Notes: generated by a model from the letters alone, not told the origin. Numbered from the stretch's first letter, positions 25,093-34,149 are shown. The stretch: DNA of 64,000 nucleotides from Luteipulveratus halotolerans (GCF_001247745.1 NZ_LAIR01000003.1:62001-126000); one strand, 5' to 3'. Numbers and translations: made by a program.

Positions 25093-27049
25093 GGCGTGCG
25101 GGTGCGGCAGCGACGAGCCCCGCGAGGTCGAAGACGGCCAGGCTCCGGCCCGACTGTGGCAGGTGGACGAGCTGCGGTTGGCGGTCCTGTCCGGCGTGTT
25201 CCTGCTGGCGGCATGGTTCGCCGATCTGGGCGGGGCCACCGGATCGGTGACATCCGCGCTGAACTGGATTGCGCTACTACTCGGCGGGTGGACCTTCGCG
25301 CCGGGCACGGTGCGCCGCCTGGCCCAGGGGAAGATCGGTGTCGGCACGCTGATGCTGATCGCCGCCGTCGGCGCAGTGCTGCTGGGCGAGGTCGCCGAGG
25401 CGGCCATGCTGGCGTTCTTGTTCTCGATCAGCGAGGGCTTGGAGGAGTTCGCGGTCGCGCGGACCCGGCACGGGTTACGGGCGCTGCTGAATCTGGTGCC
25501 GACGGAAGCGACGGTGCTGCGCGAGGGCGCCCAGGTCAGCGTCCTCCCGGAGCGGCTCGTTCTGGGTGACGTACTGCTCGTACGACCAGGCGAACGGGTC
25601 GCCACCGACGGGATGGTCCGTTCGGGCCGCTCCAGCATGGACACCTCGGCGCTGACCGGAGAATCGGTGCCGGTGGAGACCGGCCCGGATCAGCCGGTGT
25701 ACGCCGGGTCGATCAACGGCACCGGCGCGCTGGAGGTGCAGGTCACCTCGCTGGCCGAGAACAACTCACTCGCGCGGATCGTGAGGATCGTCGAGGCCGA
25801 GCAGTCCCGTCAGGGCGAGGCCCAGCGGCTCGCGGACCGGATCGCCAAACCGTTGGTGCCGGGGATCATGGTCCTGGCGGCTGCGGTCGCGATCATCGGC
25901 TCCTTCGCCGGCGACCCGCGCACCTGGATCGAACGCGCCCTGGTGGTGCTGGTTGCGGCCTCACCATGCGCTTTGGCGATCTCGGTGCCGGTCACCGTGG
26001 TGGCAGCGATCGGCGCCGCCAGCCGGATGGGCGCCCTGGTCAAGGGTGGCGCCGCGCTCGAGGCGATGGGACGGATCCGCGCCATCGCCCTGGACAAGAC
26101 CGGCACCCTGACCCGGAACGACCCGACCGTGGTCGAAGTGGCCACCGCCGCTGGCCAGGACCAGGCTCAGGTGCTGGCGATCGCCGCAGCACTGGAAGCG
26201 CGCAGCGAGCACCCGTTGGCACGAGCGATCCTGGCCGCCAGCCCCGATCATCCTGATGCCCAGCAGGTCGAAGCCGTTACCGGTGCGGGCCTGACCGGGA
26301 CCGTGGCGGGCCGCCCAGCACGGTTGGGCCGACCCGGGTGGGTCGACCCCGAAAGCCTGACTGATCGCGTGGCCGCGATGCAGGCCCGCGGCGCGACCGC
26401 GGTACTGGTGGAGCACGACGGCGTGGTGATCGGCGCGGTCGCCGTACGCGACGAGCTGCGCCGTGAGGCGCCAGCGGTCATCGGCCAGCTGCACGCCGAC
26501 GGGTACACCGTGGCCATGCTGACCGGCGACAACCAGGCCACCGCGCACGCGCTGGCCGAGCAGGCCGGCATCGCGCAGGTCCACGCCCAGCTGCTCCCCG
26601 AGGACAAGGCGAGCATCGTCACCCGGATGCGCCAGCTGGCGCCGACCGCGATGGTGGGCGACGGCGTCAACGACGCACCGGCCCTGGCCACAGCCGACCT
26701 GGGCATCGCGATGGGTGCGATGGGCACCGATGTCGCGATCGAGACCGCGGACGTGGCTTTGATGGGTGAAGACCTGCGCCACCTGCCGCAGACCTTGAGC
26801 CACGCCCGACGATCCCGCACCATCATGCTCCAGAACGTCGGCCTGTCCCTGGCGCTCATTGCCGTGCTGATCCCGCTCGCCCTGTTCGGTGTGCTCGGTC
26901 TGGCAGCGGTCGTCCTGGTCCACGAGCTCGCCGAGGTGGTCGTCATCGGCAACGGCATCCGCGCCGGCCGGGCCCGCCACCTACCCCCCACCGCGGCGCT
27001 CCCGCAGGCCGCGGGCGCGGCGATGCCGACGGAAGCGCCGGCACGATGA
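25085..27049 (+). CDS. P1B-type heavy-metal ATPase (SPC motif)
   Basis: 654 residues from the ATG at 25085. A short Cys-rich N-terminus (ACGCGSDE) replaces the usual HMA domain. P-type motifs: TGES in SALTGES, the membrane motif SPC in AASPCALAIS, DKTGTLT, SEHPLA and GDGVNDAP. SPC together with HELAE in the last TM pair marks the P1B-4-like group (Co, Ni, Zn, Cd or Pb) rather than CPC-type ZntA. It exports metal from the cytoplasm. It is coupled to the ArsR gene upstream and to lspA downstream (ATGA overlap). Confidence 0.92.
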   Translation: MSEACGCGSDEPREVEDGQAPARLWQVDELRLAVLSGVFLLAAWFADLGGATGSVTSALNWIALLLGGWTFAPGTVRRLAQGKIGVGTLMLIAAVGAVLLGEVAEAAMLAFLFSISEGLEEFAVARTRHGLRALLNLVPTEATVLREGAQVSVLPERLVLGDVLLVRPGERVATDGMVRSGRSSMDTSALTGESVPVETGPDQPVYAGSINGTGALEVQVTSLAENNSLARIVRIVEAEQSRQGEAQRLADRIAKPLVPGIMVLAAAVAIIGSFAGDPRTWIERALVVLVAASPCALAISVPVTVVAAIGAASRMGALVKGGAALEAMGRIRAIALDKTGTLTRNDPTVVEVATAAGQDQAQVLAIAAALEARSEHPLARAILAASPDHPDAQQVEAVTGAGLTGTVAGRPARLGRPGWVDPESLTDRVAAMQARGATAVLVEHDGVVIGAVAVRDELRREAPAVIGQLHADGYTVAMLTGDNQATAHALAEQAGIAQVHAQLLPEDKASIVTRMRQLAPTAMVGDGVNDAPALATADLGIAMGAMGTDVAIETADVALMGEDLRHLPQTLSHARRSRTIMLQNVGLSLALIAVLIPLALFGVLGLAAVVLVHELAEVVVIGNGIRAGRARHLPPTAALPQAAGAAMPTEAPAR

Positions 27050-27564
27050 GCCGCGGGAGTGAATCGGGTCGCATCACGGTCCTGCTCGCGGCGACGACCT
27101 TCGCCGCAACCGACCTGCTCGCCAAGGCGGCCTCCGAGACCGGCCTGGCTGCCTCTTCGGTGGACCTCGGACTGCTCCAGCTGCGACTGGCGTACAACGC
27201 CGGTGTGGCGTTCGGCATGGGCGACACGTTGCCGAGCGCCCTGGTCCTCGTACTCACCGCCGCGGTAGGAGCCGGGATCGCGGTCTACGGGTGGCGCCAA
27301 GCACCGCGGGCAAGTCGGGTCGAACGGCTTGCCGGTGGCGCTGTGATCGGTGGCGCAGCAGCCAATGTCATCGATCGCGCCCGCGACGGGGTCGTCACCG
27401 ACTACTTGCACACCGGATGGTGGCCCACCTTCAACCTCGCGGATGCCTTCCTGGTGACCGGATTCATCGTGCTCGCCCTGCGGCAGACCCGCCCCGACCG
27501 TGCAAGCGGCACCCCGGAAGCCGGGACTGGATCCTCCAGCCCGGCGGTCGTCGACCGGCCATGA
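27046..27564 (+). CDS. lspA: Prolipoprotein signal peptidase LspA
   Basis: 172 residues, four TM helices. Family motifs are YNAGVAFG, NVIDRARDGVVTDYL with the first catalytic Asp, and FNLADAFL with the second. LspA cuts the signal peptide of lipidated prolipoproteins. A copy inside a metal ATPase operon recalls the pbr lead-resistance operons, where a signal peptidase follows the PbrA ATPase. Here the TlpA-like lipoprotein two genes on is a candidate substrate (inference). The ATG overlaps the ATPase stop. Confidence 0.93.
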   Translation: MSRGSESGRITVLLAATTFAATDLLAKAASETGLAASSVDLGLLQLRLAYNAGVAFGMGDTLPSALVLVLTAAVGAGIAVYGWRQAPRASRVERLAGGAVIGGAAANVIDRARDGVVTDYLHTGWWPTFNLADAFLVTGFIVLALRQTRPDRASGTPEAGTGSSSPAVVDRP

Positions 27565-27574
27565 CAGCACCGCG

Positions 27575-28165
27575 ATGATCGCTTCGGCGCTGCAGGCCGC
27601 CGGCCTGTTCCTGGTCACCAACATCGACGACATCATCGTGCTGTCGTTGTTCTTCGCGCGGGGAGCTGGGCGAAGAGGCACCACCAGCCGCATCCTCATC
27701 GGGCAGTACCTCGGATTCGGCGGCATCCTCCTGGCATCGGTCGCGGTGGCCCTCGGCGCGGACCTCTTCCTGCCCGACGGTGCCATCCCCTACTTCGGGC
27801 TGATCCCGTTCCTGCTGGGCTGCTATGCCGCATGGCGGGTGTGGCGCAACGGCGACAACGACGCTGACGACGCTGACGACCGTCCGATCAGCGCCTACAT
27901 GGTGGCCGCGGTCACCTTCGCCAACGGCGGAGACAACATCGGCGTCTACGTGCCGGTGTTCCTCGCGGTAGGCAGCGGCTCCCTCATGGCCTACTGCGTC
28001 GTCTTCCTCGCCCTGGTCGCAGTTTTGGTCGTGACCGCCAGGTACATGGCCACGCGCAAACCGATCGCCGAGGTGCTGGAACGGTGGGAGCACATCCTGT
28101 TCCCCGCCGTCCTCATCATCCTCGGCCTCATCATCCTGATCGAGGGCGGCGCATTCGGCCTCTGA
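27575..28165 (+). CDS. cadD: CadD-family cadmium resistance transporter
   Basis: 196 residues from the ATG at 27575, 10 bases after lspA. Five to six TM helices. The family stretch VTNIDDIIVLSLFF opens the protein and its echo FANGGDNIGVYVPVF lies in the second half, together forming the internal repeat of CadD/LysE-like proteins. Acidic residues in these two stretches probably line the metal path. It adds a second metal-efflux route to the P-type ATPase in the same operon. Confidence 0.88.
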   Translation: MIASALQAAGLFLVTNIDDIIVLSLFFARGAGRRGTTSRILIGQYLGFGGILLASVAVALGADLFLPDGAIPYFGLIPFLLGCYAAWRVWRNGDNDADDADDRPISAYMVAAVTFANGGDNIGVYVPVFLAVGSGSLMAYCVVFLALVAVLVVTARYMATRKPIAEVLERWEHILFPAVLIILGLIILIEGGAFGL

Positions 28166-28239
28166 CACCCCAGCACCCACCAACGGCTAGGCCAGGACGA
28201 GCCATCCTGCGCCGCCATCGAACCGGCTGAAAGAGGCCC

Positions 28240-28902
28240 ATGGCTACCCACCTGACGAGCGAAACCCCGGCCCCCAAGAGCGCCGCGCAGCACCGCAACC
28301 GAGGCCCCCGCCGGAGACTGGTCCTGCTCGCCGCAGCCCTCGTCCTGACCGCAGCCGCCGGATGCGGCGACTCCCAGAACGGATCCATCCGGGACCAGGC
28401 CAGATCCGGAGACGGCAAGGGCTACGTGTCCGGCGACGGGAGCATCGAGGTGACCGCACCAGAGCGGCGGCGATCACCCTTGCAGGTGACCGGAACGACC
28501 CTGACCGGATCCCCCTGGAAGCTGTCCACCGAGCGAGGCAAGGTGGTCGTGCTGAATGTGTGGGGATCCTGGTGCGCACCATGCGTGAAGGAGGCCCCGG
28601 ACCTGGAGGCCGCCTGGCAGCGTCTGCGGGACAAGCCAGTTCAGTTCATGGGCCTCAACACCCGAGAGAGCACAGGCAACGCGGCCGCATTCCTGAGCTC
28701 CCGCAACATCACCTACCCCTCGTTAAGCGACGACGGCGGCCGCAACCTCCTCGCACTACGTGGCCGCGCGGCCACGGTGCCGACGACGCTGGTGCTGGAC
28801 CGTCAGGGCCGCGAGGCCGCACGAGTCCTCGGCCCACTGACCGCCTCAACGCTGACCGGACTGGTCACCGACGTGCTGGCCGAACCGGCGCAGAGCTCAT
28901 GA
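28240..28902 (+). CDS. TlpA/ResA-like thioredoxin lipoprotein
   Basis: 220 residues. The N-terminus is basic, then hydrophobic, ending in a lipobox-like TAAAGC with Cys at residue 42. The thioredoxin domain has the active site WGSWCAPCVKEAPDL and the cis-Pro region AATVPTTLVLD. ResA/TlpA proteins reduce apocytochrome c haem-binding cysteines on the outer face, fed by CcdA, whose gene overlaps this one. The lipoprotein would need LspA, encoded in the same operon. Confidence 0.9.
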   Translation: MATHLTSETPAPKSAAQHRNRGPRRRLVLLAAALVLTAAAGCGDSQNGSIRDQARSGDGKGYVSGDGSIEVTAPERRRSPLQVTGTTLTGSPWKLSTERGKVVVLNVWGSWCAPCVKEAPDLEAAWQRLRDKPVQFMGLNTRESTGNAAAFLSSRNITYPSLSDDGGRNLLALRGRAATVPTTLVLDRQGREAARVLGPLTASTLTGLVTDVLAEPAQSS

Positions 28903-29663
28903 CGCCGATCGCCACCGCCGCTGCCGATACCGGCCAAGTCATCACCTCCGGCGCCCTACCCGTAGCCGCGCTGGTGGCCGTCGCGGCCGGGCTGATCTCA
29001 TTCGCCTCACCATGCGTTCTGCCGCTCGTACCCGGGTTCCTCGGCTACGTCACCGGCAGCGGGGACCCCGCCGGGCAAGCGCGCGGCCGGCTGCTCGCCG
29101 GCGCCGCACTGTTCGTGGCCGGGTTCAGCACCATCTTCATCGGCGGCGCAGCCGCATTCAGCAGCATCGGCGCCGTGCTGATCGAGCACCGCGTGTGGCT
29201 GATGCGCGTTGGCGGGATCCTGGTCATCGCCATGGCACTGGCCTTCCTCGGTCAAGGACCGCAACGAGCCTGGCAACCCCGCTGGCGACCGGCAGCCGGC
29301 CTGGCCGGCGCACCCCTGCTCGGCGCCGTCTTCGGGATCGGCTGGTCACCGTGCATGGGCCCCACCCTGGGCACCGTCCTGACCCTGGCCACCGCCACCG
29401 GCGACCAGTCCGCCGTCACCCGCGGAGTCATCCTGGCCACCGCGTACTGCCTCGGACTCGGCCTGCCCTTCCTGGGCCTAGCCGTGGGCTACTCACGACT
29501 GAGCGGCCTGTCGAAGTGGCTCCGCCAGCACCACCGCGCGGTCCAGGCACTCGGCGGCACCCTCCTACTCATCACCGGCCTGCTGCTGGTCACGGGCGCC
29601 TGGGACACCGTCACCACCACCATCCAAGCCCGCCTGATCTCCGGATTCACCACCATCCTCTAG
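28899..29663 (+). CDS. ccdA: Cytochrome c biogenesis protein CcdA
   Basis: 254 residues from the ATG at 28899 (ATGA overlap with the TlpA-like gene). Six TM helices. The redox cysteines lie in the paired motifs SFASPCVLPLVPGF and GIGWSPCMGPTLG, diagnostic of CcdA/DsbD. It moves reducing equivalents from cytoplasmic thioredoxin to TlpA/ResA outside the membrane. With CcsB nearby this gives most of a system II cytochrome c maturation set. Confidence 0.93.
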   Translation: MTPIATAAADTGQVITSGALPVAALVAVAAGLISFASPCVLPLVPGFLGYVTGSGDPAGQARGRLLAGAALFVAGFSTIFIGGAAAFSSIGAVLIEHRVWLMRVGGILVIAMALAFLGQGPQRAWQPRWRPAAGLAGAPLLGAVFGIGWSPCMGPTLGTVLTLATATGDQSAVTRGVILATAYCLGLGLPFLGLAVGYSRLSGLSKWLRQHHRAVQALGGTLLLITGLLLVTGAWDTVTTTIQARLISGFTTIL

Positions 29664-29743
29664 ACCCTGAGGAGCGGCACCTCGAAGCACCCACGACCGC
29701 CAGCGCACGACCCGCGGTTCCATTCCCACCGATCTCCACCTAG

Positions 29744-29761
29744 TATCGCCATATGGCGATA
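29744..29761. promoter_or_regulatory. Perfect 18-base palindrome centred on the second ArsR start
   Basis: TATCGCCATATGGCGATA at 29744-29761 is a perfect palindrome with the ATG (29753) at its centre. A weaker TATCA-ACGG-TGATA repeat follows at 29767-29780. It is the likely ArsR operator. As with the first ArsR gene it implies a leaderless or near-leaderless transcript. Confidence 0.75.
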
Positions 29762-30157
29762 ACAACTATCAACGGTGATACTGGCGGGCCCCTGGACGAA
29801 GCACTAGCCGCCACCGCGGCAGCCTGCTTGTTCCGCGGCATGAGCGACCCTTCCCGGGTGGCGATCCTGCAGCACCTGCTGCTCGGGGAGCACAAGGTCG
29901 CGGAACTCACCGAGCACCTGGGCCTGGCACAGTCAACGGTGTCCAAGCACCTGGCATGCCTACGCGACTGCGGCCTGGTGACCTCCCGCCCCGTGGGACG
30001 CGCCTCGATGTTCGCCGTACGCCACCCCGACGCCGTAGCCAAGGTGCTGGCCGTCGCCGAGGAGCTGCTTGCGCTGACCGACGATGCCGTGATGCGCTGC
30101 TCGACCGCGAGCCCTGCTGCGCGCGGGAACCGGGGTCTTACCGGGGACGGCCGGTAA
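29753..30157 (+). CDS. ArsR/CmtR-type repressor of the CDF exporter
   Basis: 134 residues. The winged HTH has MSDPSRVAILQHLLLGEH and AQSTVSKHLACLRDCGLV, again with the CmtR-like Cys pair in LACLRDCG, and a C-terminal Cys (VMRCSTA). It is a paralogue of the regulator at 24718 with the same layout. Its stop overlaps the CDF exporter start (TAATG), so both are under the operator at 29744-29761. Likely inducers are Zn, Cd or Pb. Confidence 0.88.
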   Translation: MAITTINGDTGGPLDEALAATAAACLFRGMSDPSRVAILQHLLLGEHKVAELTEHLGLAQSTVSKHLACLRDCGLVTSRPVGRASMFAVRHPDAVAKVLAVAEELLALTDDAVMRCSTASPAARGNRGLTGDGR

Positions 30158-31056
30158 TGGGCGCCGGACACGCCCACGGCGCCCACGCCGGTGGGCGGCA
30201 TCGGTGGCGCCTGGCTGTCGCATTCACCCTGGTTGCCGGCTACTTCGTCGTCGAGCTGGCGTTTGGCCTCTGGTCGGGGTCCTTGGCCCTGCTCTCGGAT
30301 GCTGGCCACATGGCCGCCGACGTGGTTGCTCTTGGCGCCGCCTTGACAGCGACGCGAATCGCGGGCCGCCCCGACACCACCGGGCGACGCACGTTCGGCT
30401 CCTACCGCGCCGAGGTGTTCGCCTCGGGCCTGACCGTGCTGCTCATGCTCGGCGCCGCGGTGTACGTCGCCACCGAAGCGCTGGGACGAGTGGGCGACCG
30501 GGTCGAGGTCGAGACCGGTCCCATGATGATCGTCGGTGCGATCGGCCTGCTGGTGAACCTGATCGCCTTGCTTCTCCTACGCGGTGGGGCCTCCGAGAGC
30601 CTGAACGTCAAGGGCGCCTACCTGGAAGTCGTAGCCGACACCATCGGTTCGGTCGGCGTCATCGTGGCAGGTGTCCTAGTTGCCTGGACCGGGGACGCCT
30701 GGTGGGACACCGGCATCGCCCTGGCCATCGCAGTGTTCGTCGCCATCCGAGCCGTGATGCTGGGACGCGAGGTCCTGGCAGTCCTTGGCCAGCATGCCCC
30801 CGCAGGGATCGATCCAGAAGATGTCGACTCTCAGATGCGGGCCGTGCCGGGCGTCGCCGACGTCCACGACCTCCATCTATGGACACTCACGTCCGGGATG
30901 AACGTCGCGACCGCCCACCTGGTCTCCGCCCCCAGCGCCGACTCCGACATGGTCCTGCAGCAAGCACGCGTCCTCCTACGCGACCAGTTCTCGATCGAGC
31001 ACGCCACGCTGCAGATCGAGGCCGACGCAGACGCATGCCACGAGATGTCCTGGTAG
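30157..31056 (+). CDS. Cation diffusion facilitator (CzcD-like)
   Basis: 299 residues from the ATG at 30157. A His-rich N-terminus (HAHGAHAGGRH) is followed by six TM helices and a C-terminal cytoplasmic domain with DVHDLHLWTLT. The TM2 metal site is LSDAGHMAADV; the TM5 site reads EVVADT where many homologues have HxxxD, so a Glu replaces the first ligand. CDF proteins export Zn, Cd or Co in exchange for protons. The gene ends the metal island; a strong inverted repeat follows. Confidence 0.9.
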   Translation: MGAGHAHGAHAGGRHRWRLAVAFTLVAGYFVVELAFGLWSGSLALLSDAGHMAADVVALGAALTATRIAGRPDTTGRRTFGSYRAEVFASGLTVLLMLGAAVYVATEALGRVGDRVEVETGPMMIVGAIGLLVNLIALLLLRGGASESLNVKGAYLEVVADTIGSVGVIVAGVLVAWTGDAWWDTGIALAIAVFVAIRAVMLGREVLAVLGQHAPAGIDPEDVDSQMRAVPGVADVHDLHLWTLTSGMNVATAHLVSAPSADSDMVLQQARVLLRDQFSIEHATLQIEADADACHEMSW

Positions 31057-31078
31057 CCAAGGCACCGTCCTGATCGCG

Positions 31079-31125
31079 ATGTCTCGCGGCTCGTTCTTTC
31101 CATCAGGTGTCGAGCCGCGAGACAT
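31079..31125. terminator. Strong hairpin after the metal island
   Basis: ATGTCTCGCGGCTCG (31079-31093) and CGAGCCGCGAGACAT (31111-31125) are perfect 15-base complements around a 17-base loop. There is no U-run, so termination may be by stem alone or it may be bidirectional. Confidence 0.65.
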
Positions 31126-31499
31126 TCGACCGCCCGAAACCGTCCTCGACAGCACCGCCCGCTGCTCACTACGAGCGGCACCCCGTCACTGAGCCGGCGA
31201 GTCTCTACATTTCGAGTCGGCCACTGAGTCCTCACCTTCACGCGGCGTGCCTCGACCCGCAAACGATCGTCACTGGGCCAAGCCCCCATACTCCTCATGT
31301 GGACGGGACTGGCCGCAGGTTTGAGGCTCCTGAATTTCGGACTGGCCGGGTTCCGGCAAGCCATCCGCCGCTTCGACGTGCTGCGAGCTCAGGTCTCAGG
31401 CTGAGCTCTGGCGGCAGGAGGGTTCTCAATCGGGACGAGGTAGGGATCATCGCGCTCGTAGGTGGTTGGTGCGGACGCGCGCGTATTCGCGTCAGCGCA
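31126..31499. other. Gap without a confident gene
   Basis: About 370 bases after the terminator. One plus-strand frame is open throughout and joins the next lipoprotein gene, but this part has random-looking composition and no ribosome site. The promoter for the gene at 31500 should be here. Confidence 0.4.
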
Positions 31500-31994
31500 A
31501 TGGCAGGCGTCATCACTCTCGCCTGGACTCTGGGAGGCTGCGCGACGGGCGATGCGAACGTCATAGCTGCTCCCAGCACGCCAGGTGTCTGGCAGCGACC
31601 ACTCAACGCAGTCGGCGTAGACGAGCCTCCACAGTTTCCGGCCACGCTGCCTCACTGGCGGATCCGCACGCAGTGGAGTCAGCAGGTCCGTGTCTTCAAC
31701 GGGCAGTGGACCTCTCCTAGCGCCGCCGATGATTCCGATTTCCCCGCCACCATGAACGGATGCGATACCCAGCGGTTCCTCGTCCGATGGCGCGCTGCTG
31801 ACGACGTCACGGTCAGCGCGAGCTGGTTCCACGCCACCGCCGAGGACGTCGCTGGAGAGGTGAGCCGTGGCCGTCGAGGCTGGATGATCCTCGACGGCTG
31901 TCAGGTGCCTCGGATGCGGTTGGATGAGGCCGCGAACGGCTCGACCCTCACCGACCTTGCCGTGGAGGTACAACAGCTCGAGCCTGCTGTCTGA
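31500..31994 (+). CDS. Putative secreted or lipoprotein
   Basis: 164 residues from the ATG at 31500. A short hydrophobic stretch ends in TLGGCATGD, a plausible lipobox with Cys at residue 14. The signal is short and lacks a basic start, so a non-ATG start a few codons upstream (within an Arg-rich RARIRVSA stretch) would make a better signal peptide. The mature part has two Cys residues (NGCDTQRF and LDGCQVPR) and a Trp-rich centre. No family is recognised. Confidence 0.6.
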   Translation: MAGVITLAWTLGGCATGDANVIAAPSTPGVWQRPLNAVGVDEPPQFPATLPHWRIRTQWSQQVRVFNGQWTSPSAADDSDFPATMNGCDTQRFLVRWRAADDVTVSASWFHATAEDVAGEVSRGRRGWMILDGCQVPRMRLDEAANGSTLTDLAVEVQQLEPAV

Positions 31995-32079
31995 GCGACT
32001 GGCCGTGACAGTTGCTCTCGCTCCACTGCCACGGGCTCGACGTGACCGCGTATCTCGGCGCACCTGACGGGTGACCAGC

Positions 32080-32129
32080 TCATCCTTCTGGGAGCTCGAC
32101 CCAGCACCAGCCTGTGAGGTCGTACAGCG
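32080..32129 (-). pseudogene. 3' remnant of the gene split by the IS3 element
   Basis: After removing the IS3 element and one copy of its 3-base duplication, the frame of the minus-strand gene at 33438-33768 continues here and ends at TGA 32082-32080. The restored C-terminus reads EALYDLTGWCWVELPEG, a plausible protein end. Confidence 0.6.
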
Positions 32130-32201
32130 CCTGGGACTGCTGCACGAACAGGTGACATCTGATCTGGCTTGCCCGTCAGGGTGGCCTGGAAGGATGTTGC
32201 T

Positions 32202-32510
32202 GTGCCCAAGCCCTACCCCCGAGAGTTTCGTGATGATGTCGTGCGCGTCGCCCGAGGTCGTGAGCCGGGTGTGACGCTGGAGCAGGTCGCCAAGGACTTC
32301 GGTGTCCACCCGATGACGTTGAACAAGTGGTTGCGCCAGGCCGCGATCGATGATGGCGACAAGCCGGGCACGACCACGGCTGAGTCTGCTGACCTGCGGG
32401 AGGCCAATCGGCGGATACGGCTGCTTGAGCAGGAGAACGAGGTGCTGCGCCGGGCGGCGGCCTACCTGTCTCAGGCGCATCTGCCGGGAAAAAGCTCTAC
32501 CCGCTCGTGA
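32202..32510 (+). CDS. IS3-family transposase OrfA
   Basis: 102 residues from the GTG at 32202. An N-terminal HTH (VTLEQVAKDFGVHPMTLNKW) is followed by a leucine-zipper-like coiled coil (ADLREANRRIRLLEQENEVL). The frame ends inside orfB after GGGAAAAAGC at 32487-32496, a classic slippery A-run for the -1 frameshift that makes OrfAB in this family. It appears intact. Confidence 0.9.
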   Translation: MPKPYPREFRDDVVRVARGREPGVTLEQVAKDFGVHPMTLNKWLRQAAIDDGDKPGTTTAESADLREANRRIRLLEQENEVLRRAAAYLSQAHLPGKSSTRS

Positions 32511-33404
32511 GTGAGCTGGCCGCTGACGGGATTCCCGTGACGGTCACGTGCCGGGTCCTGAAGCTCCACCGTCAGAAGTATTACGCCTGGCTGGCCAGTC
32601 CGGTCACCGGTCGTGAGCTGCAGGCGGCCTACCGGGCCAACGCGTTGTTCGATGCCCACCGTGATGATCCGGAGTTCGGGTACCGGTACTTGCTTGTGGA
32701 GGCCGCCGGCGCGGGTGAGGTGATGACGCCGCGCACGGCGTGGCGGATCTGTTCGGCCAACTCCTGGTGGTCGGTCTTCGGCAAGAAGCGCGGCAGCCAC
32801 GGCAAGAAGCCCGGGCCACCGGTGCACGATGACCTGCTCGCTGTTGAGGACGAGCACGGTGTGATCCGGCACTCCTTCACCGCCGCCGCGCCGAACCAGG
32901 TGTGGCTGACCGACATCACCGAGCACCGCACTGGTGAGGGGAAGCTGTACCTGTGCGCGATCAAGGACGCCTGCTCCGGGCGGATCGTGGGCTACTCCAT
33001 CAGCGACCGGATGAGGTCAGCCCTCGCGGTCGCAGCCCTGGACTCGGCCGTCGCGCGGCGACGCGCGCAGGGGCAGGACGTCACCGGGTGCATCGTGCAC
33101 TCCGACCGCGGCAGCCAGTTCCGCTCACGCAAGTTCGTGCACGCCTTGAACCAGCACGCTGACCGGGTCGATGGGCCGGGTCGGCGCTGCCGGTGACAAC
33201 GCCGCGATGGAGTCCTTCTTCGCGCTGCTGCAGAAGAACGTCCTGGACCGCCGCACCTGGGACACCCGCGAAGACCTGCGGATCGCGATCATCACCTGGA
33301 CCGAACGCACCTACCACCGACGTCGACGCCAAGACCGCCTCGGCCAGTTGACCCCCATCGAGTACGAGACGATCATGACCACGCCAGCCGATCAGGCGGC
33401 ATGA
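32507..33404 (+). pseudogene. IS3-family transposase OrfB, frameshifted
   Basis: The first frame encodes the N-terminal HTH_21 region and two of the DDE residues (WLTDITEHRT and VHSDRGSQF), then loses register after FVHALNQHA near 33160. The second frame, from about 33163 to 33404, gives LTGSMGRVGAAGDNAAMESFF with the catalytic Glu, and the normal C-terminus. A net loss of two bases (or gain of one) explains it. OrfB is therefore inactive unless this is a sequencing error. Confidence 0.85.
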
Positions 33405-33437
33405 CTACCAACTGTCACCTGTTCATGCAGCAGTCCC

Positions 33438-33768
33438 CCTCTCCTCCGGCCGCTGTGCCCACGCGGGCAAAGCTCTCAGGCTGGGTGCCGTCGTCATCGG
33501 ATCGCGGGCAGACCAACTCGGAGTCCGATTCGTACGCCTCGCCCCAAACACCGTTGGGGTCGATCCGTCGCCACCGGGCCATGAAGTCTGCAACCGCGGC
33601 GGCTGTTGCCACGGGCCTGAGCCAACCGTTCCACCGCTCCGGCAGTACGTGATCCGCGGCGAGGGCGAGCTCGACGACCATGTTCTCTTCGGCCGAATCC
33701 AGACACACGAAGGCGCTGCCTTCACCTGTCCTGGTCGCGGAGTCTCCTCGAGAGCTGGCGCTCACCAT
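33438..33768 (-). pseudogene. Small unknown gene truncated by the IS3 element
   Basis: ATG at 33768, a few bases after the stop of the preceding gene, with a GAGGCGG site. About 110 codons remain (FVCLDSAEENMVVELALAAD near residue 20; Trp-rich centre) before the IS3 right end at 33437. Joining to 32129 restores the frame to a stop at 32080, for about 127 residues in total. It is probably soluble. The function is unknown, possibly a partner of the upstream gene. Confidence 0.6.
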
Positions 33769-33775
33769 CACCGCC

Positions 33776-34129
33776 TCACTCCGCCACAAGGCGGCGGATC
33801 TGCTCAACGATGTCCGCCGCGGTTGTATCGATCGTCTCGACCAGGTAGCGATCGTTCTCATCCCCGGGTGCCAAAGCAGCCTCGATGATGCGGCCGATGC
33901 TGGATGCCTTGTCGTAAACGCGGACCTCATCATGCTGACTCGTGGGCATGAGGTAGGCCTCGTTCGGCACAGCGCCCATCCCGAGCGCGTTCAGGGACCT
34001 CAGGATGCCCTCGTTGATGCGCTCCGTCAGCCGCCCCGCGCCCTGCGCCTCCCGCAGCTCCCCTGCGGCGAAGGTCGCAACACCGCCGCCAGCATCTACA
34101 AATCCCTTAATTTCCTCGTACGTCGTCAT
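33776..34129 (-). CDS. Hypothetical soluble protein
   Basis: 117 residues from the ATG at 34129 (MTTYEEIKGF). Helical pattern, acidic C-terminus (DTTAADIVEQIRRLVAE), no TM and no Cys. It precedes the IS3-truncated gene by a few bases, so the two formed an operon. An AT-rich stretch (34150-34200) upstream probably holds its promoter. No family is recognised. Confidence 0.6.
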   Translation of the reverse strand: MTTYEEIKGFVDAGGGVATFAAGELREAQGAGRLTERINEGILRSLNALGMGAVPNEAYLMPTSQHDEVRVYDKASSIGRIIEAALAPGDENDRYLVETIDTTAADIVEQIRRLVAE

Positions 34130-34149
34130 GGACGAAGCATGCAACAAGT

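Larger units (their letters stand above)
32133..33437 (+). mobile_element. IS3-family insertion sequence with 3-base target duplication
   Basis: 1305 bases. The 25-base terminal repeats (32133-32157 and 33413-33437) differ at one position; the core is GAACAGGTGACA. CCT at 32130-32132 and 33438-33440 is the target duplication. It carries orfA and a frameshifted orfB, so it is defective alone but has well-preserved ends. Confidence 0.88.

Noticed and set aside
29012..29743. A 243-codon Arg/His/Pro-rich ORF
   Set aside because: It is a frame shadow of ccdA; the composition is typical of out-of-frame GC-rich coding DNA.
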